DNA from: Panacibacter ginsenosidivorans
GTDB taxonomy: Bacteria > Bacteroidota > Bacteroidia > Chitinophagales > Chitinophagaceae
Length of the DNA: 64,000 nucleotides
Assembly: GCF_007971225.1 (NCBI RefSeq)
Contig: NZ_CP042435.1
Span: forward strand, 4,405,501-4,469,500
Direction of reading: 5' to 3'
Shown here: piece by piece, positions 40,910-49,376 of the stretch
Layout: each line of letters opens with the position of its first letter
Numbering within the stretch: position 1 is the stretch's first letter
Made by a program: the position numbers and the translations under genes
Notes under the pieces: model-generated
Databases searched by the model: none
What the model was told of the DNA's origin: nothing
What the model saw: only the letters and a program-made list of their open reading frames with translations

Positions 40910-42193
40910 TCAATGCAGTTTTCCAATACCTGCGGTTCCATATTCCTTTCTTTTATTGGTTACCCGATCAAAGATTTTTATTGAATCATTACCGTCGCAC
41001 CTCATGCGGTAAAAAATAATTCCTGCTGAAAAAATGGTGAGTAATCCAATGATCAGCATAGACGCATTTATTCCCAAAGTATCTGCTATAATGCCTGTAA
41101 GAATGGCTCCTATCGCATAACCCAAATCTCTCCATAAACGAAAAACACCAAGGCTATTTGCCCGATCAGTGGGATGCGTATTTTCAGCAATGGTTGCAAG
41201 AAATGTAGGATATACCAATGCAGTTCCGATCCCAAGAAACGAAGACAGAATAATGAAATGAGTCATGGTTTGAGCAAAGGGCAAAATAATTAAGGGAATA
41301 CCCTGCAAAAGCATTCCAAGAAAAAGTAAATCTTTTTTGCAGAAATGGTCTGCCATTTTTCCCGTAAAAAGCATACCTATACTCCATACAGCAGGATACA
41401 CAGCGGTTACAATTCCGATTTCTGCTATACTAAAACCCTTCGATGCAAGTAGAATAGGAAAAATTCCCCAAGCCATCGCATCATTCAAATTGTTTATTAA
41501 ACCAGCTTGCGTAACAGCACTCAAAGTTTTGTTTCGCAAAGTTGTTTCCCAAAAGATATTTTTCAGCTTTGGTACTTTGCTCGTTGTTGTTTCAACAGAG
41601 ACATGATGCTTTGTGTCTTTCACCAATAACCAGCTTCCTAAAAGACCTAATATTGATAAGACAACTCCAACATAAAAAGGGTACGGTCGCAAACCATAGT
41701 TCGATGCAATCCATCCGGTAAGAAAAGCAACAAGGGCTAAAGCTGCATAACCTGCAAACTCATTTAAACCCATTGCAAAACCTCTTTGCTTTTCCCCCAC
41801 TAAATCTATTTTCATTACGACTGTACTACTCCATGTTAAGCCCTGGTTGATGCCCAACAAAACATTTGCTGCAACTATCCAGTTCCAACTATCAGCATAC
41901 ATCAAAACAAAAGGAACAGGAATACCAATAAGCCATCCGATGGTAAGTAAATTTTTTCTTCCAATTTTATTTGCCAAAGCACCAGTGAAATAATTTGTTG
42001 AGGCTTTTACAATTCCAAAAACTATAATGAAAGAAAGTATTGCTGTTTTAGCAGCAATATGAAATTCAGCTTCTGCAATTCGCGGCAGAATACTTCTTTC
42101 AAGCCCCACCATTCCACCGACAAAAGCATTGATGATAACAAGCAGCGTGAATTGCTGCCAGTTTTCTCTTAAGCCTAATTTTACTTCTTTCAT
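40910..42193 (-). CDS. MFS transporter
   Basis: 427 residues from the ATG at 42191-42193 (MKEVKLGLRENWQQFTLLVI); a longer frame to 42277 adds 28 non-hydrophobic residues and is less likely. Twelve membrane helices in two halves, with a typical loop-2 motif (GALANKIGRKNLLTIGW), a central charged loop near 200 and GKMADHFCKKDLLFLGM in the second half. Substrate not deducible. Its place behind two rhodanese genes and between two methyltransferases suggests export of a methylated or sulfur-containing compound, or of an arsenical. Confidence 0.88.
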   Translation of the reverse strand: MKEVKLGLRENWQQFTLLVIINAFVGGMVGLERSILPRIAEAEFHIAAKTAILSFIIVFGIVKASTNYFTGALANKIGRKNLLTIGWLIGIPVPFVLMYADSWNWIVAANVLLGINQGLTWSSTVVMKIDLVGEKQRGFAMGLNEFAGYAALALVAFLTGWIASNYGLRPYPFYVGVVLSILGLLGSWLLVKDTKHHVSVETTTSKVPKLKNIFWETTLRNKTLSAVTQAGLINNLNDAMAWGIFPILLASKGFSIAEIGIVTAVYPAVWSIGMLFTGKMADHFCKKDLLFLGMLLQGIPLIILPFAQTMTHFIILSSFLGIGTALVYPTFLATIAENTHPTDRANSLGVFRLWRDLGYAIGAILTGIIADTLGINASMLIIGLLTIFSAGIIFYRMRCDGNDSIKIFDRVTNKRKEYGTAGIGKLH

Positions 42194-42330
42194 ACCAATT
42201 TCTATTTTTCTACTAAAGTGGTTTAGGTGTATGCGAAATGAGATTAGAGTAGCAACAATTCTAAAGTCTTCCCCCATTTCAAAGTCGCCTCCTGTTTACG
42301 CCATAGAGTTAGTGAAGTGTGCAACATGCA

Positions 42331-43164
42331 TTATTTCCAGGCAGTCGTAATTAATGCTCTCATTGGCGCAATCATTGGTGCTGCGCCAAATTTTTCAGTA
42401 AGCTCTTTCTCTACTGTTTCTTTTATTTCTTCTATCCATGCAGGATTACGTTTCATTATTTCATTGTAGATAGATCCACCCTGTGTAAGTCCATAAGCAG
42501 CTTCCTTTGCGGTTGAACTTTCAGATACTTTATTCACTTTTTCAATGATGATTTTTGAAAACCCAGCCTCTTGTAAATTGTGTCTTATCTCATTATCATC
42601 ATGCATTGAAAAAGGAAGTTTGTATATTTCAGACACTGGTTCCTGCAAGTATTTTTTTACAGTTTTCCTGTAAACATAAGAAGCGGCATTGAGTTCAAGC
42701 CTGTCCCATGTACTCATCAACAAACTGCCACCAGGTTTTAAAACCCTGTATGCTTCTGCAAAAGCTTTTTGTTTATCTGGAACAAGCATGTAGCCAAAGC
42801 AACAAACTACAAGATCAATACTGTTGTCATCAAAAGGTAAATCCTGTGCATCAATAATGCGCCATTCTATATTGGATGCTTTCGTTTTTTCTCTTGCAAT
42901 AGCCAACATATCTTCACTTATATCTGAAGCTATCAGCCTTGATGTTTCGGGGATAACCTTACATAAATGGCGGGTTACACGACCTGTTCCACATGCAAGC
43001 TCTAACGCTGCTTTTACAGAAGATGGATCAATTCTTTTAGCGATCTCAATGGCATAAGTCTCGAAGAACATAGGTCCGAGGTATTGTTCATAATGACCGG
43101 GAATTGAACCGGAAAAAGTAAGCGCATCAAATGAACCAGTTTTAGTATCCATGATTTGTTGCAT
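42331..43164 (-). CDS. Class I SAM-dependent methyltransferase
   Basis: 277 residues; Met5 (MDTKTGSF) is a possible alternative start. Motif I is AALELACGTGRVTRHLCKVI near residue 60, followed by LIASDISEDMLAIAREK, DLPFDDNSIDLVVCCFGYM and VLKPGGSLLMSTWDRLE. It is a UbiE/COQ5-like enzyme whose acceptor cannot be deduced. The start is 6 bp from the stop of the rhodanese-metallo-beta-lactamase gene, so both are probably on one message. Confidence 0.88.
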   Translation of the reverse strand: MQQIMDTKTGSFDALTFSGSIPGHYEQYLGPMFFETYAIEIAKRIDPSSVKAALELACGTGRVTRHLCKVIPETSRLIASDISEDMLAIAREKTKASNIEWRIIDAQDLPFDDNSIDLVVCCFGYMLVPDKQKAFAEAYRVLKPGGSLLMSTWDRLELNAASYVYRKTVKKYLQEPVSEIYKLPFSMHDDNEIRHNLQEAGFSKIIIEKVNKVSESSTAKEAAYGLTQGGSIYNEIMKRNPAWIEEIKETVEKELTEKFGAAPMIAPMRALITTAWK

Positions 43165-43170
43165 TAAAAT

Positions 43171-44277
43171 TTATGAAATAGCACAACGATTGGCACCTGC
43201 TTCCAGGTCAACAGGGTTTATATCGCTAAAGTCTCCTTTGATATTCTTTTCAACAATTGATAAATAATTAGCAGGAGTTGCCGGTATGCGCTGCAAGAGT
43301 GTACTGACAAATTCTTCCTCACTCATTTGTAACATGGCGACATTTTTTTGAATAGTTGCCAATGTTGCCTGCAAAGGCTTGTGATCAAAATCTACAGGTT
43401 TACCGGTATGCGCAGGCAGAACAATAGTATCATCTGGCAAAGACAATAGCGCTTGCAAAGACTGATATAACAATTTTGCCTTTGCTGTTGTTTCATCTGT
43501 GTCTGCTTTTAGATCGGGTCTTCCCACACCGTCAATAAACAAGGTGTCACCAGTGAGCAAAGCTTTCTCATCAACTAAATAGCTTGTGCTTTCCAAAGTA
43601 TGCCCTGGCGTGTGGATTGCTTTTACAGTAATGTCGCCAACTTTAAAAACAGTTTCATCTTTAACAGACTGAAATGTAAAAGTTGCTTTATTAGGTGTCG
43701 GCAAATAGAGTGGTACATTATTTCTTTCTGCTATTTGCTTAGAGCGTGAAAGATGATCTGCATGAATATGCGTTTCGATCACATATTTTAAAGTAAGATT
43801 ATTCTCCCCTAAAATTTGCTCATATACTTCGGGCGAAAGAGAAGCATCAACAATTGCAGCCTCACCATGTGATGCAATAATATAAGAAAGACACCCCTTA
43901 CCCGTTCTTCGTAATTGAATAATCTCAAAATTGTCAAAGGAGAGTTTTGCGGTGTTCCATGCCAGGCTCCAGCCTTTCATACCCCCTTCTAAAGAAGATG
44001 CTTTAATTCCTCTTTTCCTCAATTCAGTTGCAGCTATCTGACTGGTTCTGCCGGCAGCACATACTGTAACAACTTCAGTATTTTCAGGAATGGATATTTC
44101 GTCTAATACAGAAGTGTCACCCTCATTGAGTCTTTTGTATGCGTCCAAATAAATACTTCCCGGTATCTGCCATTCGTCTCTTTGTTCTTTTGGTCTTACA
44201 TCCAAAATAAAAATCGGCTTATCTTCTTCAATCCATGCTCTTAGCGTTTCTGCATTCACACTCATTTCTTTTTCCAT
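43171..44277 (-). CDS. Rhodanese + metallo-beta-lactamase fold protein, persulfide-dioxygenase-like
   Basis: 368 residues. N-terminal rhodanese domain (about 5-105) with the active-site loop VCAAGRTSQ (Cys73), then a metallo-beta-lactamase domain (about 115-365) with THIHADHLSR, HTPGHTLES and LTGDTLFIDGVGRPDL; the last motif is typical of ETHE1/BLH-type persulfide dioxygenases. Such proteins oxidise glutathione or low-molecular persulfide to sulfite, and the rhodanese part passes sulfane sulfur on. The order here (rhodanese first) is the reverse of CstB. It is 9 bp downstream of the ArsR-rhodanese regulator gene, so sulfide or persulfide detoxification under that regulator is the natural reading. 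Confidence 0.9.
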   Translation of the reverse strand: MEKEMSVNAETLRAWIEEDKPIFILDVRPKEQRDEWQIPGSIYLDAYKRLNEGDTSVLDEISIPENTEVVTVCAAGRTSQIAATELRKRGIKASSLEGGMKGWSLAWNTAKLSFDNFEIIQLRRTGKGCLSYIIASHGEAAIVDASLSPEVYEQILGENNLTLKYVIETHIHADHLSRSKQIAERNNVPLYLPTPNKATFTFQSVKDETVFKVGDITVKAIHTPGHTLESTSYLVDEKALLTGDTLFIDGVGRPDLKADTDETTAKAKLLYQSLQALLSLPDDTIVLPAHTGKPVDFDHKPLQATLATIQKNVAMLQMSEEEFVSTLLQRIPATPANYLSIVEKNIKGDFSDINPVDLEAGANRCAIS

Positions 44278-44286
44278 AATTTATAT

Positions 44287-44955
44287 TTAGTCATGAACAA
44301 CTTCAACATTTAATCCCCTCGATTTCCAATCAGGAAATCCTTCAACAAGCCTTCTTGCTTTAAAGCCTCTTTTTGAAAGCGCACTTACCGCTTCATCTGC
44401 AAAAACACAAAATGGACCTCTGCAATAAGCTATGTACTCTTTGTTTTTTGGAAGTTTTTTGAGTCTGGATAAAAGTTCATCTGGTGGGATATTAATTGCT
44501 TTGGGGATATGCCCGTTATTATATTCTTGCTCGGGGCGTACATCGAGCAACATGATATTTTTTGATTTCAGCCGCTTTAATAATTCATCCAGGTTAATCG
44601 CCTCAAGACCGTTTTTCTTCTCCCTGAAATCATCTACAAGTTTTTGAATCTCCGCCACCCTTTCAAAACCAAGTGCTCTTAAGTTTTGCCATGACTTGTA
44701 GATCTCTTCATGGGCAAGCCTGTAATGAATAAAGTTCTTTTCCCGCCTGATCTCAACAAGATTCTCCGCTTTTAATACCTGCAAATGCTGTGAGGCATTG
44801 GCGACCGTCATATTCGTCTCAGAAGCAATCTCCTCCACCGATTTTTCGCCCTGCCCCAGCAGGTCAATGATTTCCAGCCGGCGTGGATTAGCCATTGCCC
44901 TGATCATTTTTGCCAGTATTGAATATACCTTATCCTTAAAAATTCTTTTTTCCAT
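44287..44955 (-). CDS. ArsR-type regulator fused to a rhodanese domain
   Basis: 222 residues. The N-terminal winged helix (about 8-95; LEIIDLLGQGEKSVEEIASE, NMTVANASQHLQVLKAENLV) lacks the ELCVCD metal site of arsenic ArsR proteins. The C-terminal rhodanese domain (about 115-220) has IMLLDVRPEQEYNNGHIPKA and the active-site loop YCRGPFCVFADEA. The fusion suggests that the ligand is reactive or sulfane sulfur, sensed through the rhodanese cysteine. It heads a minus-strand operon and diverges from an ArsM-like methyltransferase; a 26-bp palindrome between the two is the probable operator. Confidence 0.9.
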   Translation of the reverse strand: MEKRIFKDKVYSILAKMIRAMANPRRLEIIDLLGQGEKSVEEIASETNMTVANASQHLQVLKAENLVEIRREKNFIHYRLAHEEIYKSWQNLRALGFERVAEIQKLVDDFREKKNGLEAINLDELLKRLKSKNIMLLDVRPEQEYNNGHIPKAINIPPDELLSRLKKLPKNKEYIAYCRGPFCVFADEAVSALSKRGFKARRLVEGFPDWKSRGLNVEVVHD

Positions 44956-44998
44956 AGTTCGTTCATTAAATCAAAAACAAAAATAAGGGTTTTATCAA

Positions 44999-45024
44999 AC
45001 TATTCAATAACTTTATTGAATAGT
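44999..45024. promoter_or_regulatory. 26-bp perfect palindrome, probable ArsR-rhodanese operator
   Basis: Arms ACTATTCAATAA (44999-45010) and TTATTGAATAGT (45013-45024), perfectly complementary, 2-bp centre CT. A further half-site ATTCAATAAC lies at 45039-45048. It stands 43 bp before the regulator gene and 86 bp before the methyltransferase gene, able to control both. Confidence 0.8.
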
Positions 45025-45110
45025 AGAATAGATAAAAAATTCAATAACGACTCTTATGCGTATTTATTTCCGGAACTTTTACATACATTATAAACTCAAA
45101 AATCATTTTT

Positions 45111-45893
45111 ATGGAAACGATTGCAACCAATAAGCTTGATACAGCTGATCTCGAACAGAAAGTAAAAAAAATGTACCGGGATGTAGCAATAAATCCAAAA
45201 GGCGAATATCATTTTGAAATGGGCCGCGGTCTTGCTGAAAAATTGGGTTACGAAAAAGATGACCTCGACCATATTCCTGCTGAAGCGATGGAATCCTTTG
45301 CAGGTGTAGGATATTATTTTGACATGGCTGATTTGAAAGAAGGGGACAAGGTACTTGACCTTGGAAGCGGTTCAGGAATGGATAGTTGTATAGGGGCGTT
45401 GAAAGTAGGAAAGAAAGGAAGTGTTTGTGGCGTTGATATGACCGACGAACAATTAGAAAAAGCAACCAGACTTGCTAAGCAACACAAATTTGAAAATATC
45501 ACTTTTTATAAATCGTACATTGAACAACTTCCGTTTGATAATGAAAGTTTTGATGTGATTATCAGTAACGGCGTTATCAATCTTTGCTCCGATAAAGAAA
45601 AAGTATTTGCAGAGGTTTCCCGGGTACTAAAGGCAAGCGGAAGAATGGTTATTGCAGATATTGTTACTGAAAAGCAATTGCCGGAGAATGTGGTTTGCAA
45701 TTCTACGTTGTGGGCGGCATGTATCGGCGGCGCCAGCCAGCAGGATGATTACAGAAGTGCCATTGAAAAAGCAGGAATGGAAATTCTTTTGATAAGAAAT
45801 AACGATGCTTACTCTTTCATATCAAAATCTGCAAAAGGTGCATCCAAAGATTATGGGGTGAAAAGTGTTTCATTGATTGCGGTGAAAAAATAA
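45111..45893 (+). CDS. ArsM-like SAM-dependent methyltransferase
   Basis: 260 residues. Motifs: MGRGLAEKLGYEKDDLDHIP, KVLDLGSGSGMDSCIGALKV (SAM site), VCGVDMTDEQLEKATRLAKQ, and LWAACIGGASQQDDYRSAIE, which lines up with the AGCVSGA cysteine region of arsenite methyltransferases. Compared with the protein at 61552 it lacks the Cys-Cys pairs at both ends. It therefore belongs to the arsenite methyltransferase-like superfamily, but the substrate may be different, for instance another metalloid or thiol compound. It is divergent from the ArsR-rhodanese operon and shares its palindromic operator. Confidence 0.82.
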   Translation: METIATNKLDTADLEQKVKKMYRDVAINPKGEYHFEMGRGLAEKLGYEKDDLDHIPAEAMESFAGVGYYFDMADLKEGDKVLDLGSGSGMDSCIGALKVGKKGSVCGVDMTDEQLEKATRLAKQHKFENITFYKSYIEQLPFDNESFDVIISNGVINLCSDKEKVFAEVSRVLKASGRMVIADIVTEKQLPENVVCNSTLWAACIGGASQQDDYRSAIEKAGMEILLIRNNDAYSFISKSAKGASKDYGVKSVSLIAVKK

Positions 45894-45970
45894 TGATTTT
45901 TTCAAAGACTAGTTTGATGCAATAAAATTAAATTCCCAAACATCTTTAAAAGGAGTCGATAAATACAGGA

Positions 45971-46105
45971 TTATCCATTGCAAGCTAACAATCGCAATGC
46001 ATTAAATACAATAATCAGCGTAGAAACCTCATGCACAACAACTGCCGGACTAATAGAAGCAATTTCTAAAATAGTTAAGGGAATTAGTATTGTTACCATC
46101 CCTAA
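45971..46105 (-). pseudogene. C-terminal remnant of a CadA/ZntA-type metal ATPase, first copy
   Basis: On the minus strand an open stretch reads FSLGMVTILIPLTILEIASI then SPAVVVHEVSTLIIVFNALR and LLACNG with a stop at 45971-45973. This is the last two-helix region of a zinc/cadmium P-type ATPase. Nothing of the rest of the ATPase is found. A second, better conserved copy is at 46869-46990, on the other side of cadD. Confidence 0.7.
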
Positions 46106-46221
46106 ACTGAACTAATAATCAGATTTGCTTTGTGTCTTGGCCAGGCAATATGCTTGAAACATCTTAATCTTATCACTATGATTGCTGATCGCAGCAACAT
46201 TATAGCCAGGGTAACATTTTG

Positions 46222-46830
46222 CTAACGAGGCATTGAAATCCCTAATGCTCTGAAAACGCCATTACTGTAAAGAATATAAATTCCTAATAAAATGAGCACG
46301 ATTGGGGTAATAATATGGCCAAATCTATCAATGACGTTTGCGATAGCAGAATGCTTGCTTAAGTACTTTGCCGCGATGCACCAAATTGCTACCATGATTA
46401 AGAAGATAATAACCATTACAATCTTTTGAGGCATCCCTAACGTCACGAAAAGAGGAATGTACACTCCGAGATTATCACCACCGTTTGAAAATGTAACAGC
46501 AGCTACTGAAAATGTCTTATTAGCTCTCTTTCGATGTGATAATAATTTTCCTTCCCGCTCTCCCTTCCTGCCCTTATTAAGCCCAAATAAATCACGTATT
46601 CCAAAATAAACGGGTAATAATCCCAGCAAACCAATATAGATATGATCGAACAACAGGCCAATAAAAGACCCGATAATGCTAATTCCAATTAAGGCAATAA
46701 TGCCTATGTATTGTCCAATGACAATATGTTTGGTTTTATAGTCTTTGTTGGCAAAGAATATTACCAGGAGGAATATATCGTCGATATTAGTGCCGCCAAA
46801 AGCAAGAATACTGGTTACTATTAGCTCCAT
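46222..46830 (-). CDS. cadD: CadD family cadmium resistance transporter
   Basis: 202 residues from the ATG at 46828-46830 (MELIVTSILAFGGTNIDDIF); the frame extends to 46866 but the shorter start gives the usual CadD length. Five or six membrane helices; signatures GGTNIDDIFLLVIFFA and AVTFSNGGDNLGVYIPLFV carry the paired Asn/Asp residues of the family. CadD lowers cadmium sensitivity by export or sequestration at the inner membrane. It is sandwiched between two remnants of a CadA-type ATPase, which suggests that it replaced, or recombined into, an older cadmium pump locus. Confidence 0.9.
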   Translation of the reverse strand: MELIVTSILAFGGTNIDDIFLLVIFFANKDYKTKHIVIGQYIGIIALIGISIIGSFIGLLFDHIYIGLLGLLPVYFGIRDLFGLNKGRKGEREGKLLSHRKRANKTFSVAAVTFSNGGDNLGVYIPLFVTLGMPQKIVMVIIFLIMVAIWCIAAKYLSKHSAIANVIDRFGHIITPIVLILLGIYILYSNGVFRALGISMPR

Positions 46831-46868
46831 TTCTTTTATAGTTTTAATGAATTCTATTTCCTGCAACG

Positions 46869-46990
46869 CTATTCATTTTTGTAAGCCAACAATCTTAATG
46901 CATTAAACACAACCACCAACGTAGAACCTTCATGCGCAATAACGGCGGGACCAATTGATGCAATACCTAAAATGGTTGTGTTGCAAGATA
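46869..46990 (-). pseudogene. C-terminal remnant of a CadA/ZntA-type metal ATPase, second copy
   Basis: Minus-strand reading NTTILGIASIGPAVIAHEGS then TLVVVFNALRLLAYKNE and a stop at 46869-46871. HEGSTLVVVFNALRLL is the end signature of zinc/cadmium P-type ATPases. The DNA is clearly related to 45971-46080, so the two form imperfect direct repeats about 0.9 kb apart. Confidence 0.75.
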
Positions 46991-47113
46991 TTTTTAAAAG
47001 AGCAGGCTGCAGACTTCGTTTAGTAGCGTACGATTAAGGCAACTGCATAACAAATAGAGCACATCCCATGTCTGGTTGAATTACACCTCGTCAACAGTTT
47101 GACATCTTCTTCT

Positions 47114-49288
47114 TTACTTTTTTACTTTTAACAGGCTTGCATTAATAGCAACTATAATTGTGCTTACGCTCATAAGAACAGCGCCCGCTGCGGGACTTAA
47201 TAAAATACCGGATTTGTACAAAATGCCCGCAGCAAGCGGAAGTGCCACGATGTTATATCCTGTTGCCCAAACAAGATTTTGTATCATCTTTTTATAAGTC
47301 GCTTTACCAAACAAGATAAGGTTAACTATATCTTTCGGGTTACTGTTTACGAGCACAATACCTGCCGTTTCTGCAGCTATATCACTTCCCGAACCTACTG
47401 CTATACCAACATTTGCCTGTGCCAGGGCAGGAGCATCATTTACACCATCACCCGTCATTGCAACATATTCACCTTTATTTTGTAACTCTTTAATCTTTTC
47501 CAGTTTTTGGTGTGGCAACACCTCTGCATAATATTCATCTATACCCAATTTCTTGCTTACACTTTCTGCAACCTGTTTGTTATCTCCGGTAAGTAACACT
47601 GCTTTTATTTTGTTATCATGAAGGGTTTTTATTGCTTCTGCAGATTCGGGTCGTATAGTATCCGCCAAAGTAATATAACCGGCAAGGTTATTTTTTATGA
47701 TAACAAATACTACTGTTTCCGCAGCATCACTATTGTAATTATCAGGAAAGGGCATTTTATTTTCTTTTAAATAACCCGGGCTTACCACTTTAATATCATT
47801 GCCTTCCACATTTGCTTCCACACCCTTGCCGGTAATCGCATTAAAGTTTTGAGCTGCAGGAATTATAACAGACAAATCTTTAGCTTTTTGCAGAATGCCG
47901 GTAGCTATAGGATGTTCTGAATTTTCCTCTAAGGCGGCAGCCAAACGAAGCAATTCTTTTTCTTCTATATTCTTTTGCAGCACTACTATTTTGGAGACTT
48001 CAAATTTTCCGACAGTAAGTGTACCTGTTTTATCAAATACAAGTGTGGTAATTTTTCTTGCATTTTCGAAGTCGGTTCTTTTCTTGATCAATAGACCATT
48101 CTTTGCGGATAACGCTGTAGATTTTGCAACCACCAAAGGAACTGCGAGACCTAATGCATGCGGGCAACAGATTACAACGACAGTTACCATACGTTCAATG
48201 GCAAAAGCAAGATTGCTGCCCGAAATATACCATACTAAAAATGTTGCTACACCAAATATAATTGCGATAACGGTAAGCCAACGTGCGGCTTTATCCGCAA
48301 TCAATTGTGTTTTTGATTTTGAGTTTTGTGCATCTTGCACCAGTTTTATCACTTGTGACAAATAGGAGTCTTTGATAGCATGCAAAACGGATACTTTAAT
48401 AGCGCCATTGCCATTGATACCACCAGCAATTACTTTATCGCCTTTCTTTTTCTCCACAGGTTTTGATTCACCGGTAAGCATGCTTTCATTGAGATAACTT
48501 TCACCATCGGTTACAATTCCGTCTGCTGGTACTTTCTCTCCAGGTTTTACAAGAACAATATCATTTTCTTTAAGTGTTTCTGTCCTTATATCCGTAATTT
48601 GATCGTCATGCACAAGGTGCGCATCGGAGGGCATAAGCTGCACCAATAGTTCCAACTCTCTTGATGCCCCTGCAATAGATTTCATTTCAATCCAGTGTCC
48701 TAACAACATAATAAGAATAAGCGTTGCCAGTTCCCAAAAGAAGTCCATTCCTTTTAATCCAAATACTGTGGCTACACTATACACGTAAGCTACGGTGATC
48801 GCAAACCCGATAAGCGTCATCATTCCTAAATTCTTTCCTTTTATTTCGTCAATCAAACCCTTTAAAAAGGGAAAACCACCATAAAAGAAAACAACTGACG
48901 ATAAGGCTAATAAAACATATTGTGATCCTGTGAAGCTGAAATGAATATTCAGCCAATGTTGTATCATTTCAGATAACAGCAAAATGGGCACAGTTAATAT
49001 CAATACAACATAGAACCGTTTTTTGAAATCATCAATCATCATGGCATGATGATCGTGACCTGCATGAGCACCGGACATTTTGCTGTGACCCATTTTGCTA
49101 TGATCCATTCCCTGATCATCAATTTTCATTTTACTATGATCAATTTTAGAGTGGCCCATTTTTTCATGCTCCCGTTTCTCTTTAACAGGCACGAGCGCCA
49201 TTCCACATTTTGGGCAATTACCAGGCTTATCTGAAACCACTTCCGGATGCATCGGGCAGGTATATTTTTGTTGAGGAGGATGTTCCAT
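47114..49288 (-). CDS. copB: Copper-type P1B ATPase (CopB-like) with N-terminal metal-binding motif
   Basis: 724 residues. Residues 8-33 are a heavy-metal-binding domain of the CPMHP...CPKCGM type. A His/Met-rich linker follows (about 40-82; HSKMKIDD, MGHSKMSGAHAGHDHHAMM), then eight membrane helices with LTGES (about 275), the transmembrane metal motif CPHALGL (about 378), DKTGTLT (about 421) and GDGVNDAPALA (about 620). The CPH motif is that of the CopB subgroup (P1B-3), thought to export copper, as distinct from CPC of CopA. It is the last gene of the minus-strand copper operon and acts in the inner membrane. Confidence 0.93.
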   Translation of the reverse strand: MEHPPQQKYTCPMHPEVVSDKPGNCPKCGMALVPVKEKREHEKMGHSKIDHSKMKIDDQGMDHSKMGHSKMSGAHAGHDHHAMMIDDFKKRFYVVLILTVPILLLSEMIQHWLNIHFSFTGSQYVLLALSSVVFFYGGFPFLKGLIDEIKGKNLGMMTLIGFAITVAYVYSVATVFGLKGMDFFWELATLILIMLLGHWIEMKSIAGASRELELLVQLMPSDAHLVHDDQITDIRTETLKENDIVLVKPGEKVPADGIVTDGESYLNESMLTGESKPVEKKKGDKVIAGGINGNGAIKVSVLHAIKDSYLSQVIKLVQDAQNSKSKTQLIADKAARWLTVIAIIFGVATFLVWYISGSNLAFAIERMVTVVVICCPHALGLAVPLVVAKSTALSAKNGLLIKKRTDFENARKITTLVFDKTGTLTVGKFEVSKIVVLQKNIEEKELLRLAAALEENSEHPIATGILQKAKDLSVIIPAAQNFNAITGKGVEANVEGNDIKVVSPGYLKENKMPFPDNYNSDAAETVVFVIIKNNLAGYITLADTIRPESAEAIKTLHDNKIKAVLLTGDNKQVAESVSKKLGIDEYYAEVLPHQKLEKIKELQNKGEYVAMTGDGVNDAPALAQANVGIAVGSGSDIAAETAGIVLVNSNPKDIVNLILFGKATYKKMIQNLVWATGYNIVALPLAAGILYKSGILLSPAAGAVLMSVSTIIVAINASLLKVKK

Positions 49289-49376
49289 GAGTTAGGTTTT
49301 AAAATGCAAATTAGTTAGCTGGAAAAATTATATTGTTACATGATTATGGATAGGTTTTATATAATTATTGCTTTGA

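Noticed and set aside
40815-40913. N-terminal extension of the methyltransferase frame
   Set aside because: The first 32 residues overlap the end of the MFS gene and do not resemble the family; the internal ATG gives the normal start.
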